A stretch of DNA of 44,673 bases, from the NCBI GenBank assembly GCA_902168245.1, contig CABHPA010000042.1, positions 1-44,673 of the forward strand, read 5' to 3'. Shown here one piece after another: positions 1 to 7,777 of this stretch. Below the pieces are notes generated by a model. It ran no database searches, was not told where the DNA came from, and worked only from the letters and a program-made list of their open reading frames with translations. The stretch comes from Candidatus Melainabacteria bacterium. Lineage in GTDB: Bacteria; Cyanobacteriota; Vampirovibrionia; Vampirovibrionales; Vampirovibrionaceae. A program made the position numbers and the translations under genes. Positions within the stretch are counted from its first letter, which is position 1; every line of letters begins with the position of its first letter.

Positions 1-8
1 CACCAACA

Positions 9-1040
9 GTGCCCCAAACCAAAAGCGCTCAGCATTTTGAAATCAGCACCCAGCAGATCATCTCGCTGATCGTGCGCTTCCGGTTGCGCTCCCTGACTTA
101 CGAACAGCTCCAAAGCCTACCCTTCTCCCAATTAAACCAGCAGGAGAAAGAATTTGTGAACTACCTGCGCCGCAACCCCCAGGTGTTTCACCGCATCGCC
201 AGCCTGGACAACGACCCGGACGGCATCAGCGTGGATGACGTGAAAATCGCCGCCCGCCTGGCCGGGGACGCCCTGGTGCTGTCGGATGAGGACGTCAAGT
301 ACCTGAAAGAAACCCCAATCAAAAATACCCGACTTCAGCCGCAGCAGGAAGAGTCGCAGTTGGAGTCCCGGCGCACCTCCCAGAAATTACAGACCCAGGA
401 TTTGATTAACACGGTGCAAAAGCTGAACCCGCAAGGATTAAGCTACGAGGAACTGTTGGCCCTGAACGCGGCGGAAATGAGCCTGCGGGGCAAAGCCCTG
501 AAAAGCCTGGAATTCCTGCAATCGCCCGCCGTGTCCAAGGTGCTAGAAAAAGTGGTGCAACCTTACGACGGCATGCTGACCCCGGAAGCCCTGCGGGTAC
601 TGACCAGCCTGCTGTGGAACCCGGCCATTTACGGTGCGTCGCCCATTGTGTTCTATCGCACCGCGCCGCTGGAATCCATTCATGAGGAGCCAATCCTGCC
701 CATGGGTACCGTGGACCCGATCGATGGCTTCAAGCACCACAACATCCATAACGATCAGTTCCGGCCTTCGCTCAGGCTGGAAGCGCACCATATCCTTAAC
801 ATCTGCCACAAGCTGAGTGATGACGGGCATGTGTCGCTCAAGCAAATTCAGCAGTACCAGCCGGAAAACAAGGACGAGGAAAAAGCGCTGAACCTGCTGC
901 GGCAAACCAAAATCTTCCAGGCGCTGGCCGGTCTGGATCACGATCCCGATTCGCTGAGCGATGATGATATTAAGCTGGCGCTGGCCGAAGGCACCATTGT
1001 GCTGTCCGATCCCTACATGGTGCTGGTGATTCTACCTTAA
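9..1040 (+). CDS. EF-hand-like repeat protein, possibly 5'-partial
   Basis: I do not recognise a named family. The frame is open to the window edge, so the GTG at 9 may be internal and the true start may lie outside. The protein appears to hold three divergent copies of an 80-90-residue helical module, at about residues 14-100, 128-200 and 258-338. Copies 1 and 3 contain acidic loops at 67-77 (DNDPDGISVDD) and 310-320 (DHDPDSLSDDD), each followed by a similar helix and a 'VLSD' motif. Copy 2 has only a degenerate YDGMLTPEAL segment. The loops resemble calcium-binding DxDxDG loops but are one residue shorter than a classic EF-hand. No signal peptide or membrane segment is visible. Calcium binding is inferred. 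Confidence 0.75.
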   Translation: MPQTKSAQHFEISTQQIISLIVRFRLRSLTYEQLQSLPFSQLNQQEKEFVNYLRRNPQVFHRIASLDNDPDGISVDDVKIAARLAGDALVLSDEDVKYLKETPIKNTRLQPQQEESQLESRRTSQKLQTQDLINTVQKLNPQGLSYEELLALNAAEMSLRGKALKSLEFLQSPAVSKVLEKVVQPYDGMLTPEALRVLTSLLWNPAIYGASPIVFYRTAPLESIHEEPILPMGTVDPIDGFKHHNIHNDQFRPSLRLEAHHILNICHKLSDDGHVSLKQIQQYQPENKDEEKALNLLRQTKIFQALAGLDHDPDSLSDDDIKLALAEGTIVLSDPYMVLVILP

Positions 1041-1052
1041 AGGAAATAACGC

Positions 1053-1088
1053 AGCGGGGCCGTATTCTGTGCGTAATACGGCCCCGCT
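1053..1088. terminator. Strong hairpin between convergent genes
   Basis: A perfect 14-bp stem (AGCGGGGCCGTATT at 1053-1066 with its complement at 1075-1088) closes an 8-nt loop. It lies between the ends of the plus-strand repeat protein and the minus-strand GH19 gene. Neither side has a clean T-run, so it may act as a bidirectional hairpin or as a 3'-end stabiliser. Confidence 0.6.
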
Positions 1089-1111
1089 GAAATCTTGCCG
1101 AAAGAAAGCCC

Positions 1112-1975
1112 TTAGGTGTACCCCATCAGGCTGGCGCCTTTCTGGAAAGCCAGCTTGAATTGATCCAGCCCGTGAGAACCGCCATTGACTGACTTGCGGG
1201 CCGTCGCCCAATCGCCTGCCGCCAGGGCGCTGCGAATCGGGCCTTCTTTATCCTTTAAAAACGCGGCCAGAATACGGGAGGCAATCACCGGGTCGTTGGC
1301 GGTGTCCGGCCTGTCCACCAGCAGGTTGCCCAGGCCCAGCCGCTGGGAGTAGGTCTGGTAATTGTTCTTGCCGGTTAGCTGGATAAAGCCGCGCCCCTTG
1401 TAGCGATCGCCGTCGCCGGTCGCGTTGTTGCCGAGATCCTTGCGGAAATCGTACAACGCGTAAGGGCGGCCGCCGGGCGCGGTGTTGTAAGCGGACTGGT
1501 ATTCGCTAATGGGCGCGAACGCGGCGGATTCCGCCTTGATGGTGGCCAGCGCCATCAGGAGCATCTGCGGATCGTCCAGCCTCAGTTCGGCCAGCGAGCG
1601 CACCACGATGGGCAAATAGGAACGAATATTATTCACCGGCGCATCGGGGAAGATTTTCACTGCGGCATCCACCGAAATGCCGCCCCCAGACGAAGGGGCG
1701 GGCGTAGCGTTATCCACCTCGTAACCCAGGGCGCGCAGGGTCATGTTATCAATCAGCCCGGTGGGGTTCAGCCCGTTAACCCGTTGAAACGCGGCCACCG
1801 CCTTTTGGGTGACGCTGCCGTACGAACCATCTACCAATCCCTGGTGAAATCCCAGGTCGGCCAGCCGGTTCTGAATAATACGAACGGCCTGCCCGGAATC
1901 GCCGGGACGCAGAACGGCCAGTTCCAGTTCCGTTTGGTTCGCCATGCCCGGTACGGGCGGCATCAGATTTGGCAT
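1112..1975 (-). CDS. Peptidoglycan-binding GH19-type cell-wall hydrolase
   Basis: Residues about 20-84 form a PG_binding_1 domain (LRPGDSGQAVRIIQNRL, then QKAVAAFQR). A Ser/Gly-rich linker at 90-100 leads to a chitinase-19/lysozyme-like domain at about 105-285. The catalytic-acid region is KAES (E149) and the substrate-cleft motif YKGRGFIQLTG is at 192-202. The family cleaves peptidoglycan or chitin glycosidic bonds; the added binding domain points to peptidoglycan. There is no signal peptide, so export would need a holin or another route, as for phage endolysins. No phage genes flank it. A purine-rich AGGATGAGAGAGG stretch precedes the ATG at 1975. It sits alone, convergent with the upstream gene. 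Confidence 0.85.
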   Translation of the reverse strand: MPNLMPPVPGMANQTELELAVLRPGDSGQAVRIIQNRLADLGFHQGLVDGSYGSVTQKAVAAFQRVNGLNPTGLIDNMTLRALGYEVDNATPAPSSGGGISVDAAVKIFPDAPVNNIRSYLPIVVRSLAELRLDDPQMLLMALATIKAESAAFAPISEYQSAYNTAPGGRPYALYDFRKDLGNNATGDGDRYKGRGFIQLTGKNNYQTYSQRLGLGNLLVDRPDTANDPVIASRILAAFLKDKEGPIRSALAAGDWATARKSVNGGSHGLDQFKLAFQKGASLMGYT

Positions 1976-2160
1976 CCTCTCTCATCCTTTTTTATAAATA
2001 TTTTTTCAGGTATTTCTTAAAATTCCGAATATCGAGTTAAACACGAACTTATTTTGAGCCTATTTTACATCGTCCGCCCGTAGATCAAAGAACAAGATTT
2101 TCGCTGTCCCGCAAGGCGCTCAGGCTCTCGAAAAACAGGTTTCCCGTCCTTTCCCCACGC

Positions 2161-2187
2161 AAAAAACAAGCCTGCGGAATCGGGCTT
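2161..2187 (-). terminator. Rho-independent terminator of the nfu/erpA unit
   Basis: On the minus strand, a 7-bp stem (AAGCCCG/CAGGCTT, one wobble pair) with a 6-nt loop is followed by GTTTTTT. It lies about 45 nt after the nfu stop codon. Confidence 0.65.
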
Positions 2188-2233
2188 TAAGCACCGGAAC
2201 CACAGGCGTGTTCAGTGTGTAAATGTTTATGGC

Positions 2234-2518
2234 CTAAACGGAAACGACTTCCTTTACGCCGGGAATGTACTGCTTCAGTTGCTCCTCAATACCCATTTTC
2301 AGGGTGTAGGTGGAGCTGGGGCAGGTGCCGCAAGCGCCTTGCAACCGCAGTTGCACCACGCCGTCCGGGGTAATGTTGACCAGTTCCACATCGCCGCCGT
2401 CGGCTTGCAGATAGGGGCGCAGCATGTTCAGCACTTCCTGCACCTTGTCCTTGTCGATGGACACGGTTTCCGCGCCGGTTTCAACAGCGATGGTTTCCTG
2501 AAGGGTTTCTGATTCCAT
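2234..2518 (-). CDS. nfu: NifU-like Fe-S scaffold/carrier protein (Nfu)
   Basis: This 94-aa protein is a stand-alone NifU C-terminal domain. It has the helix [15 protein letters not shown] (33-47) and the cluster-binding motif GACGTCPSS with Cys63 and Cys66. Dimers of this domain hold a [4Fe-4S] cluster across paired CxxC motifs and hand it to apo-proteins in the cytoplasm. The roughly 20-residue N-terminal tail is acidic and Thr/Glu-rich. AAGGAG lies about 8 nt before the ATG. The gene follows the A-type carrier gene by 92 bp on the same strand, so the pair probably serves late steps of Fe-S maturation together. Confidence 0.92.
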   Translation of the reverse strand: MESETLQETIAVETGAETVSIDKDKVQEVLNMLRPYLQADGGDVELVNITPDGVVQLRLQGACGTCPSSTYTLKMGIEEQLKQYIPGVKEVVSV

Positions 2519-2610
2519 GAAGATTCTCCTTAATGAATGAGGGTTTTAACGTCTTAGTGGGGCCATAGGCTTTAGCATCCGCCAAAAGTCTAACTGCCGA
2601 ATCCTAAAAT

Positions 2611-2970
2611 TTAAATACCGAAAGATGTCCCGCAACCGCAGGAACTGGTGGCGTTGGGGTTGATAAACTTGAAGCCGCCGTCCATCAGCGAGTTGGAGTA
2701 ATCGATCACGGTTCCCTTGATGTACGGCACCACCATGGGGTTGATGAAAAAGGACACCCCGAAGAATTCCAGCACCAGATCACCGTCGGCGGCAGCCTCG
2801 GCAGGCTGGAGATCGTACTGCAAACCGGCGCAACCGCCACCCACCACGGCAATGCGAATGCCCTGGTTGGCGGAATCTTTCAATACGTCTTTGGCCTTGT
2901 TGGCGGCGGCCTCGGTAATATCCACGATGGCCCCGACCGGGCTTTGGTTTTGGGATACGGTTTCTACCAT
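2611..2970 (-). CDS. erpA: A-type Fe-S carrier protein (ErpA/IscA family)
   Basis: The 119-aa protein has the A-type carrier signature: GGGCAGLQY with Cys47, a conserved central block (LVLEFFGVSFFINP), and the C-terminal SCGCG with Cys111 and Cys113. These three cysteines bind the iron or cluster that is passed to target proteins. The N-terminus (VDITEAAANKAKDVL) matches the start of the family fold. AAGGAC lies about 10 nt upstream of the ATG. It is followed by nfu, an arrangement typical of cluster-delivery genes. ErpA, IscA and SufA cannot be separated by eye, so the symbol is the nearest label. Confidence 0.88.
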   Translation of the reverse strand: MVETVSQNQSPVGAIVDITEAAANKAKDVLKDSANQGIRIAVVGGGCAGLQYDLQPAEAAADGDLVLEFFGVSFFINPMVVPYIKGTVIDYSNSLMDGGFKFINPNATSSCGCGTSFGI

Positions 2971-3120
2971 GACAATGCGTCCTTTGGGTTTGAGGGGATT
3001 CTTTCGCTCCGGTTTCTAAGTCCGGCTATTCCCTGAGACGGTTCATCGAGTCCAGGGTTCTCCTCAAGCATAACGTACACGTCAGGCTTTTTCAATTCGT
3101 CTTTTTAAAGGAGCAGCATT

Positions 3121-3135
3121 ATCCCCTGCGGGGAT
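3121..3135 (-). terminator. Short hairpin after the subtilase gene
   Basis: ATCCCC-tgc-GGGGAT forms a 6-7-bp stem just past the stop codon of the minus-strand protease gene. The downstream sequence is only weakly T-rich, so function as a terminator is uncertain. Confidence 0.35.
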
Positions 3136-3143
3136 ATCCTACC

Positions 3144-4736
3144 TCAGGCATACATGTACCGAAGCTGGCTGGCCATTTGCACGGCGGCTTCCGGGTTCAC
3201 CACGCCAGCCCCTTGCGCGGCGGCTGGATAGCCAGGCAAAGGCGCGGCCGTGCGCTGAAGGATGGCCTTGGTTTGAGCGAAGGTCAGATTGGGATTCACC
3301 TGGCGCATGAGGGCAATGGTGGCGCACACGAACGGCACGGCAAACGAGGTTCCCGATTCCACCTGGTTACTGCTGAAAGTATCGTAACGCTGGTTGATGA
3401 ATACTTCCTGGCCGGGCGCGGCCACCGTGGGATTGTATTGCTGCCCATCCCCCCAGGAGGAGAAACAGGCGATGGAATCGTCGTCCAGCTTGCCCGGGGT
3501 CTGGTGCGTATTGGAGGCGGCCACCGAAATGACATAGGGGCTTTTGGACAATTCATCGAATTCCGCGCCGGGAGGCAACTTCACTTTGCCGGAAGCCAGA
3601 CCATGCTCGTTGCCCACGGCGGTCACAACGGTCAAGCCGCTCAGCGCCGCCTGACGGGTCGCTTCCACATACCGCTGGCGGGCCTGTTGAATGGCCGGGT
3701 GTTGGTACGTGGTCGCTATAAAGTTCAGCAAAGCCTGCTCCTGGGCATCCGGCCCCTGGTATAGCGCCGGGCCGAAAAGTTGACGGCGCACATTGGGAAA
3801 CAGGTAATCGCCGTTCAATTTTTGCAACTCGATGTCTTCTTTTAAACGATCCAGCGCGCTGAGGAAAGACGCCCCCCAGGTGAGGCTCAGCACCTTGAGA
3901 TCGGGCGGACGGTTGCGGGTCAATTGGTTGAGCTGTTTGGTAGTATCGTCAAACAAGCTGACCGCCGTATTCACCATGTTGGACTGCACACTGCTGATAT
4001 CGTCCCGATCCAGCGTCACATCGTCATCGTTGGGCTTAAAACCGGCATCCACCACATTGGCCAGCGGGGCCAAGCCCCACACCGGATCTTTAATCGTGGA
4101 CGCCGCAGCGCGGGAATGATCGCTCATGCTCCAGGTTTGGCTGAGTGGCGCGGTGTTCTGGCCAGTCGCCCGTAAGTCCTCAATGTACAAAGGCTCATAA
4201 GGGTCCAGCACCCCGATCTTAACGCCCTGTCCGGTGATGCCATACCGATTGAACAGCGCCCTCAGCCTCAGGCTCTCGGAACCCACCATGGCCCGGCGTC
4301 GTTCCTCGGCCCGCAAGGCTTGCACCAGCGGATGCTCCTGGTTGGTCAGCTCCATATCCAACAGGCCGTCCCGTTGGGGATTACGGGCCTCGAAATAATC
4401 GCCCTGCTGCCCGTTTTTAAACCAATAGCGCCCCTTGGCGTCCAGCTTGCCGATGATTTCATTCCCGCCCAGACCACGGCGCAGCATGTTCCCCTGGCTG
4501 TCAACATCCACGGCAAAGGCGCTATCGGGCGTCCCGGTGGGGCTAAAGGCCGCCTCGGCCAAAGGTTCGTTCATTCCCGACGAATTCCATCCCGGCGCAT
4601 TCCAAGCGCTGGCGAATTGATTGGCCAGGCCGTTATAAGCCGCGCCATATGCCGCATCGGGCGCCGCCGGATAACTGGCGGGCGCATAAGGTGCGCAAGA
4701 CGCAAAACGAATCGTACCGGGAGTTTGAACGCGCAT
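3144..4736 (-). CDS. Subtilisin-like serine protease (S8 family)
   Basis: This 530-aa protein carries a complete S8 catalytic set: Asp178 in GVKIGVLDPYE, His207 in SDHSRAAAS, oxyanion Asn375 in TAVGNEHG, and Ser464 in ESGTSFAVPF. The His and Asp contexts deviate from the usual DSG and HGTHVAG. The first 45 residues are Ala/Pro/Tyr-rich low complexity with no signal peptide. Residues 60-160 form a domain I do not recognise, possibly a pro-region. There is no C-terminal anchor. No convincing Shine-Dalgarno precedes the ATG at 4736. It is transcribed alone, divergent from rnhA. Substrate and location are unknown. Confidence 0.9.
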   Translation of the reverse strand: MRVQTPGTIRFASCAPYAPASYPAAPDAAYGAAYNGLANQFASAWNAPGWNSSGMNEPLAEAAFSPTGTPDSAFAVDVDSQGNMLRRGLGGNEIIGKLDAKGRYWFKNGQQGDYFEARNPQRDGLLDMELTNQEHPLVQALRAEERRRAMVGSESLRLRALFNRYGITGQGVKIGVLDPYEPLYIEDLRATGQNTAPLSQTWSMSDHSRAAASTIKDPVWGLAPLANVVDAGFKPNDDDVTLDRDDISSVQSNMVNTAVSLFDDTTKQLNQLTRNRPPDLKVLSLTWGASFLSALDRLKEDIELQKLNGDYLFPNVRRQLFGPALYQGPDAQEQALLNFIATTYQHPAIQQARQRYVEATRQAALSGLTVVTAVGNEHGLASGKVKLPPGAEFDELSKSPYVISVAASNTHQTPGKLDDDSIACFSSWGDGQQYNPTVAAPGQEVFINQRYDTFSSNQVESGTSFAVPFVCATIALMRQVNPNLTFAQTKAILQRTAAPLPGYPAAAQGAGVVNPEAAVQMASQLRYMYA

Positions 4737-4953
4737 ATGCTTAAATTGTCAGCCTATTTTTAAAGTGCAAACGATACCCTGTTTAAGTCAAAAGGCAGCC
4801 TGCAATTGCTAGCCCGCCTAATTCCCATGACGGTCTACCCAGCCTTTTGAATATTTCTGGCGCGTTTTACAGGATACGGCTTTTATTTTTTGCGGGGCTT
4901 TCATTTATAGTATTGAATGTCGAGTTTAACTATGCCTTGGAAAGTAGCCACCC

Positions 4954-5421
4954 TTGCAAGAACCAACCGCCCATGCCCATTTGAAGACCGTGGAAATCTA
5001 CACCGACGGGGGCTGCGTACCCAATCCCGGGCCGGGCGGCTGGGGAGCGGTGCTGCTTTACAACGGCAAGAAAAAGGAAATGTCCGGCTATGAGCCAGAC
5101 ACCACCAACAACCGCATGGAGCTGATGGCCGCCATCAAGGCCATGGAGGCGCTGAAGTCCCCTTGCCGGGTAAAACTCCATTCCGACAGCGCGCTGCTGA
5201 TTAACGCCTTTACCCAGAACTGGGTGGCCGGTTGGCAACGCAAAAACTGGATGAAAGCGGGCAACGAGCCGGTCAAGAACCCGGATCTCTGGAAGCGCCT
5301 AATAGAACTGAGCCAACGACACCGGATTGAATGGATTAAAGTGAAGGGCCATGCGGGCGTCCAATACAACGAACGCTGCGATCAACTGGCCACCGCCGCC
5401 ATCCAGCAGGCAGGCCGCTAA
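4954..5421 (+). CDS. rnhA: Ribonuclease HI
   Basis: RNase HI cleaves the RNA strand of RNA-DNA hybrids, clearing R-loops and primers. The 155-aa protein has the four metal-binding acids: Asp18 (YTDGG), Glu56 (NNRMEL), Asp78 (HSDSALL) and Asp143 (ERCDQLA). His133 in KGHAG is the mobile catalytic His. The length matches the bacterial type I enzyme without an N-terminal hybrid-binding domain. The start is read as TTG at 4954 with GGAAAG 9 nt upstream; the ATG at 4932 is out of frame. It converges on the SDR gene. Confidence 0.95.
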   Translation: MQEPTAHAHLKTVEIYTDGGCVPNPGPGGWGAVLLYNGKKKEMSGYEPDTTNNRMELMAAIKAMEALKSPCRVKLHSDSALLINAFTQNWVAGWQRKNWMKAGNEPVKNPDLWKRLIELSQRHRIEWIKVKGHAGVQYNERCDQLATAAIQQAGR

Positions 5422-5495
5422 GTTAAGGGCGTTTTCGGGGCTATTACACGGTATGACTCAAGCTTCATGGCGCTGACTGCGCCGGGCAAACGGGT

Positions 5496-6245
5496 TTATA
5501 CGACCGTCCCGCCATCCAGGGTAATAATTTCGCCGGTCATGTAGGTGTTGCGATCGGACACCATAAAGGCAGCAAACTCGGCCAACTCTTCCGGCTTGCC
5601 CAGGCGGCCCTTGGTACACCATTTCTCGTACATTTCCTTGAACTTGTCCGGCAGGGAATGGCCCAGATCGGTATCGAAAATGCCCGCCGCAATGCCGTTT
5701 ACGGTCACGCCAAACAACCCGGCCTCCCTGGAAAGGCACTTGGTAAAGCCCAGCGTGGCCGCCTTGGCGGTGGCGTAATGCACGGAGGTCGGCAAGGCCC
5801 GAATGGCCCCGATGGAAGTGATATTGAGAATGTTGCCGGAACGCTGGCGCAACATATGCTTGAAAAAAGGCTTGGTAATGTAATACAACCCGTTCACATT
5901 GGTGTCCACCACGTTCAGCCAGGCTTTTTCGGTAGTGGTCACAAAGCTGTCCGCCTTGTTAATGGCCGCATTATTCACCAGAATGTCGATTTTACCGAAA
6001 GTACCGATAATTTCAGCCACCATATCCTTGATAGCGGGTTTATCGGTCACGGAAACCTTGAAGGCCAGCGCCTTACGACCATACTTCTCAATGAGGGCGA
6101 CGGTTTCCCGCGCAGCTTCCTCATTAGAATGGTAGTTGAAAGCCACATCCGCGCCTTCCCGTGCGAAAACCTCGCACAACGCCCGTCCCAAACCACGAGA
6201 ACCACCGGTGATAAAGGCTTTTTTGCCTTCCAACAATAAACTCAT
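5496..6245 (-). CDS. Short-chain dehydrogenase/reductase, FabG-like
   Basis: This 249-aa classical SDR starts at MSLLLEGKKAF. The cofactor loop TGGSRGLG is at residues 13-20, followed by the NNAA motif, the catalytic Ser in NITSIGA and YxxxK in YATAKAA. The C-terminus ends TGEIITLDGG, as in 3-oxoacyl-ACP reductases. A longer reading from 6344 would overlap the upstream gene by 47 bp and adds a Cys/Pro-rich stretch unlike an SDR N-terminus, so I prefer the ATG at 6245. It lies 52 bp after the GT28 gene on the same strand and is probably co-transcribed with it. The substrate cannot be read from sequence; fatty-acid elongation or lipid tailoring fits the neighbour. Confidence 0.88.
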   Translation of the reverse strand: MSLLLEGKKAFITGGSRGLGRALCEVFAREGADVAFNYHSNEEAARETVALIEKYGRKALAFKVSVTDKPAIKDMVAEIIGTFGKIDILVNNAAINKADSFVTTTEKAWLNVVDTNVNGLYYITKPFFKHMLRQRSGNILNITSIGAIRALPTSVHYATAKAATLGFTKCLSREAGLFGVTVNGIAAGIFDTDLGHSLPDKFKEMYEKWCTKGRLGKPEELAEFAAFMVSDRNTYMTGEIITLDGGTVV

Positions 6246-6297
6246 TTTTGAATTACAAGCCTTTCTCTTTGATTCATCGATAAATCTTTCAGCCCGA

Positions 6298-7464
6298 TTA
6301 GGCGGGCACGGTTCTTTCCAGATAACGCAGCACGTCGCGGGCAATCAGGTCGGACGCGCCAGGCCTACCGTGCTGGCCTGCGGCCTGTATGAGCGCCTGG
6401 TAACTGGATGGCGAATCGATCAAGGATTTTACCACGGTCACAATCTGCTCGGACTGTTTCAGCATCAGCCCGGCCCCAGTGCTTTCCAGGAACGCCGCCG
6501 TCTGCATCTCTTGCGGCATGGGCGGCGTCACCGTGTCGGCGATAATCGGCAAGTGGCAGCTCAGCGCCTCAAAGGTAGTTAAACCACCCAGCTTGGAAAT
6601 CATCACGTCCGAAGCTTTCATCAGACTGTCAATCTCACTGGTGTACCCAACAATCTTGACGGGAAACCGGGCCGACTGTGCCAAATCATGAGCCTTTTGG
6701 CGCAGCGCGTCGTTGCGCCCGGCCAGAAACACGGTTTGAATATCCAGACCGGCCAGGGAACCTTCCCGAATCAGGGCTTCATAGATTTGGGGAATGTTGC
6801 CGCCCCCAATCCACCCGGCGTTCACAAACACGGTGAATTTCTCCGGATCCAGCCCCAGCTCACGCTTGAAATAGCGCTTTTCATCCGCGCTGACCGGCTG
6901 GAACTTGGAATGCACCGGCATGCCCATCACCTGAATCTTGTGGGAACCCACCCCAAAGTCGATAAGCTGCTGCTTGGCGTTGTCGCTGGCCACGTAATAC
7001 TGACTCACATCGTCGCAGGCCCAACCCTTCCAGAAGCCGTGATAGGGATCCGTCACCACGGTGAGCAGGGGAATTTTGTCCTGCAAGTGCAAACGCCGCA
7101 AAATGTAGGCGAAAAAATGCTGGGTCATGGGATGCACAGAGACAATCACGTTCGGCATCACCCGCTCAAAAATGCGCTGGCCGTAGCCCATAGCGCTCTT
7201 GAAAATCAGCCTGGATTCGTTGGGCCGCAGCTTATTAACGGCCCAGAAGTAATACTTGACCAGATCCTGATGGTCCCGCAGCAGGAAATTATAGAAATCG
7301 GCTGCCTTTCGGCTGAAATAATGCGCTTCTTCCAACACCTGCGTGATTTTAACCAGAATATTACCGGGAGAAATACTGTTCAGGCTGTTTTCCAGCGCGT
7401 TTGCAGCGCTGCGATGCCCTCCCCCGGTATTTGACGTTAGTATAAGGACGTTTTGCGAAGCCAT
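6298..7464 (-). CDS. GT28 glycolipid synthase (MGDG synthase/UgtP-like)
   Basis: The N-terminus has the MGDG-synthase signature SNTGGGHRSAANAL (residues 11-24). The C-terminal half has the GT28 nucleotide-sugar site (SKLGGLTTFEALSCHLPIIADTVTPP). Family members transfer Gal or Glc from the UDP-sugar to diacylglycerol on the cytoplasmic membrane face. The length of 388 aa fits the family. No clear Shine-Dalgarno precedes the ATG. The upstream region carries a 14-bp tandem direct repeat. Sugar specificity is not readable. Confidence 0.85.
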   Translation of the reverse strand: MASQNVLILTSNTGGGHRSAANALENSLNSISPGNILVKITQVLEEAHYFSRKAADFYNFLLRDHQDLVKYYFWAVNKLRPNESRLIFKSAMGYGQRIFERVMPNVIVSVHPMTQHFFAYILRRLHLQDKIPLLTVVTDPYHGFWKGWACDDVSQYYVASDNAKQQLIDFGVGSHKIQVMGMPVHSKFQPVSADEKRYFKRELGLDPEKFTVFVNAGWIGGGNIPQIYEALIREGSLAGLDIQTVFLAGRNDALRQKAHDLAQSARFPVKIVGYTSEIDSLMKASDVMISKLGGLTTFEALSCHLPIIADTVTPPMPQEMQTAAFLESTGAGLMLKQSEQIVTVVKSLIDSPSSYQALIQAAGQHGRPGASDLIARDVLRYLERTVPA

Positions 7465-7777
7465 GCCGTACCAGAACCGTTTTTACCCTTTTAAATTTCT
7501 TGGTTTAAATCTCTTGGCGTAATGTGCTTTTTGGTGAAAAGGAGCGCGAAACATAGTCTGAGATCAAAGAGCATTGTCTTTCGTTCCAAAGGCCGCGTCA
7601 AGTTTTCCGCATATATAGGATATGAACGTAACAAAAGCTTTATTGAACCGCCCCGGTTGGAGTAGACTGGCTATTGGCTGACACCCGTTTACCCGTCAAA
7701 ATCCCTTACTAAGCGCCTGACCCTGACCCAGGTTTTCAGCCCGTCCGGAGCCTTCAAACCATCGGAACCCAAAGCTT
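7465..7777. promoter_or_regulatory. Divergent intergenic region with a 14-bp tandem repeat
   Basis: The region between the GT28 gene (minus) and the radical SAM gene (plus) should hold both promoters. Two adjacent direct repeats, TTTAAATTTCTTGG (7490-7503) and TTTAAATCTCTTGG (7504-7517), differ at one base and lie 26 bp upstream of the GT28 start. They may be an operator. An AT-rich stretch (CATATATAGGATATG near 7609-7624) could hold a plus-strand promoter, but no -35 box is convincing. Confidence 0.4.

Noticed and set aside
1112..1975. Prophage remnant, suggested by the endolysin-like GH19 gene
   Set aside because: No holin, tail, integrase or attachment-site repeats are adjacent; flanking genes are ordinary chromosomal genes.
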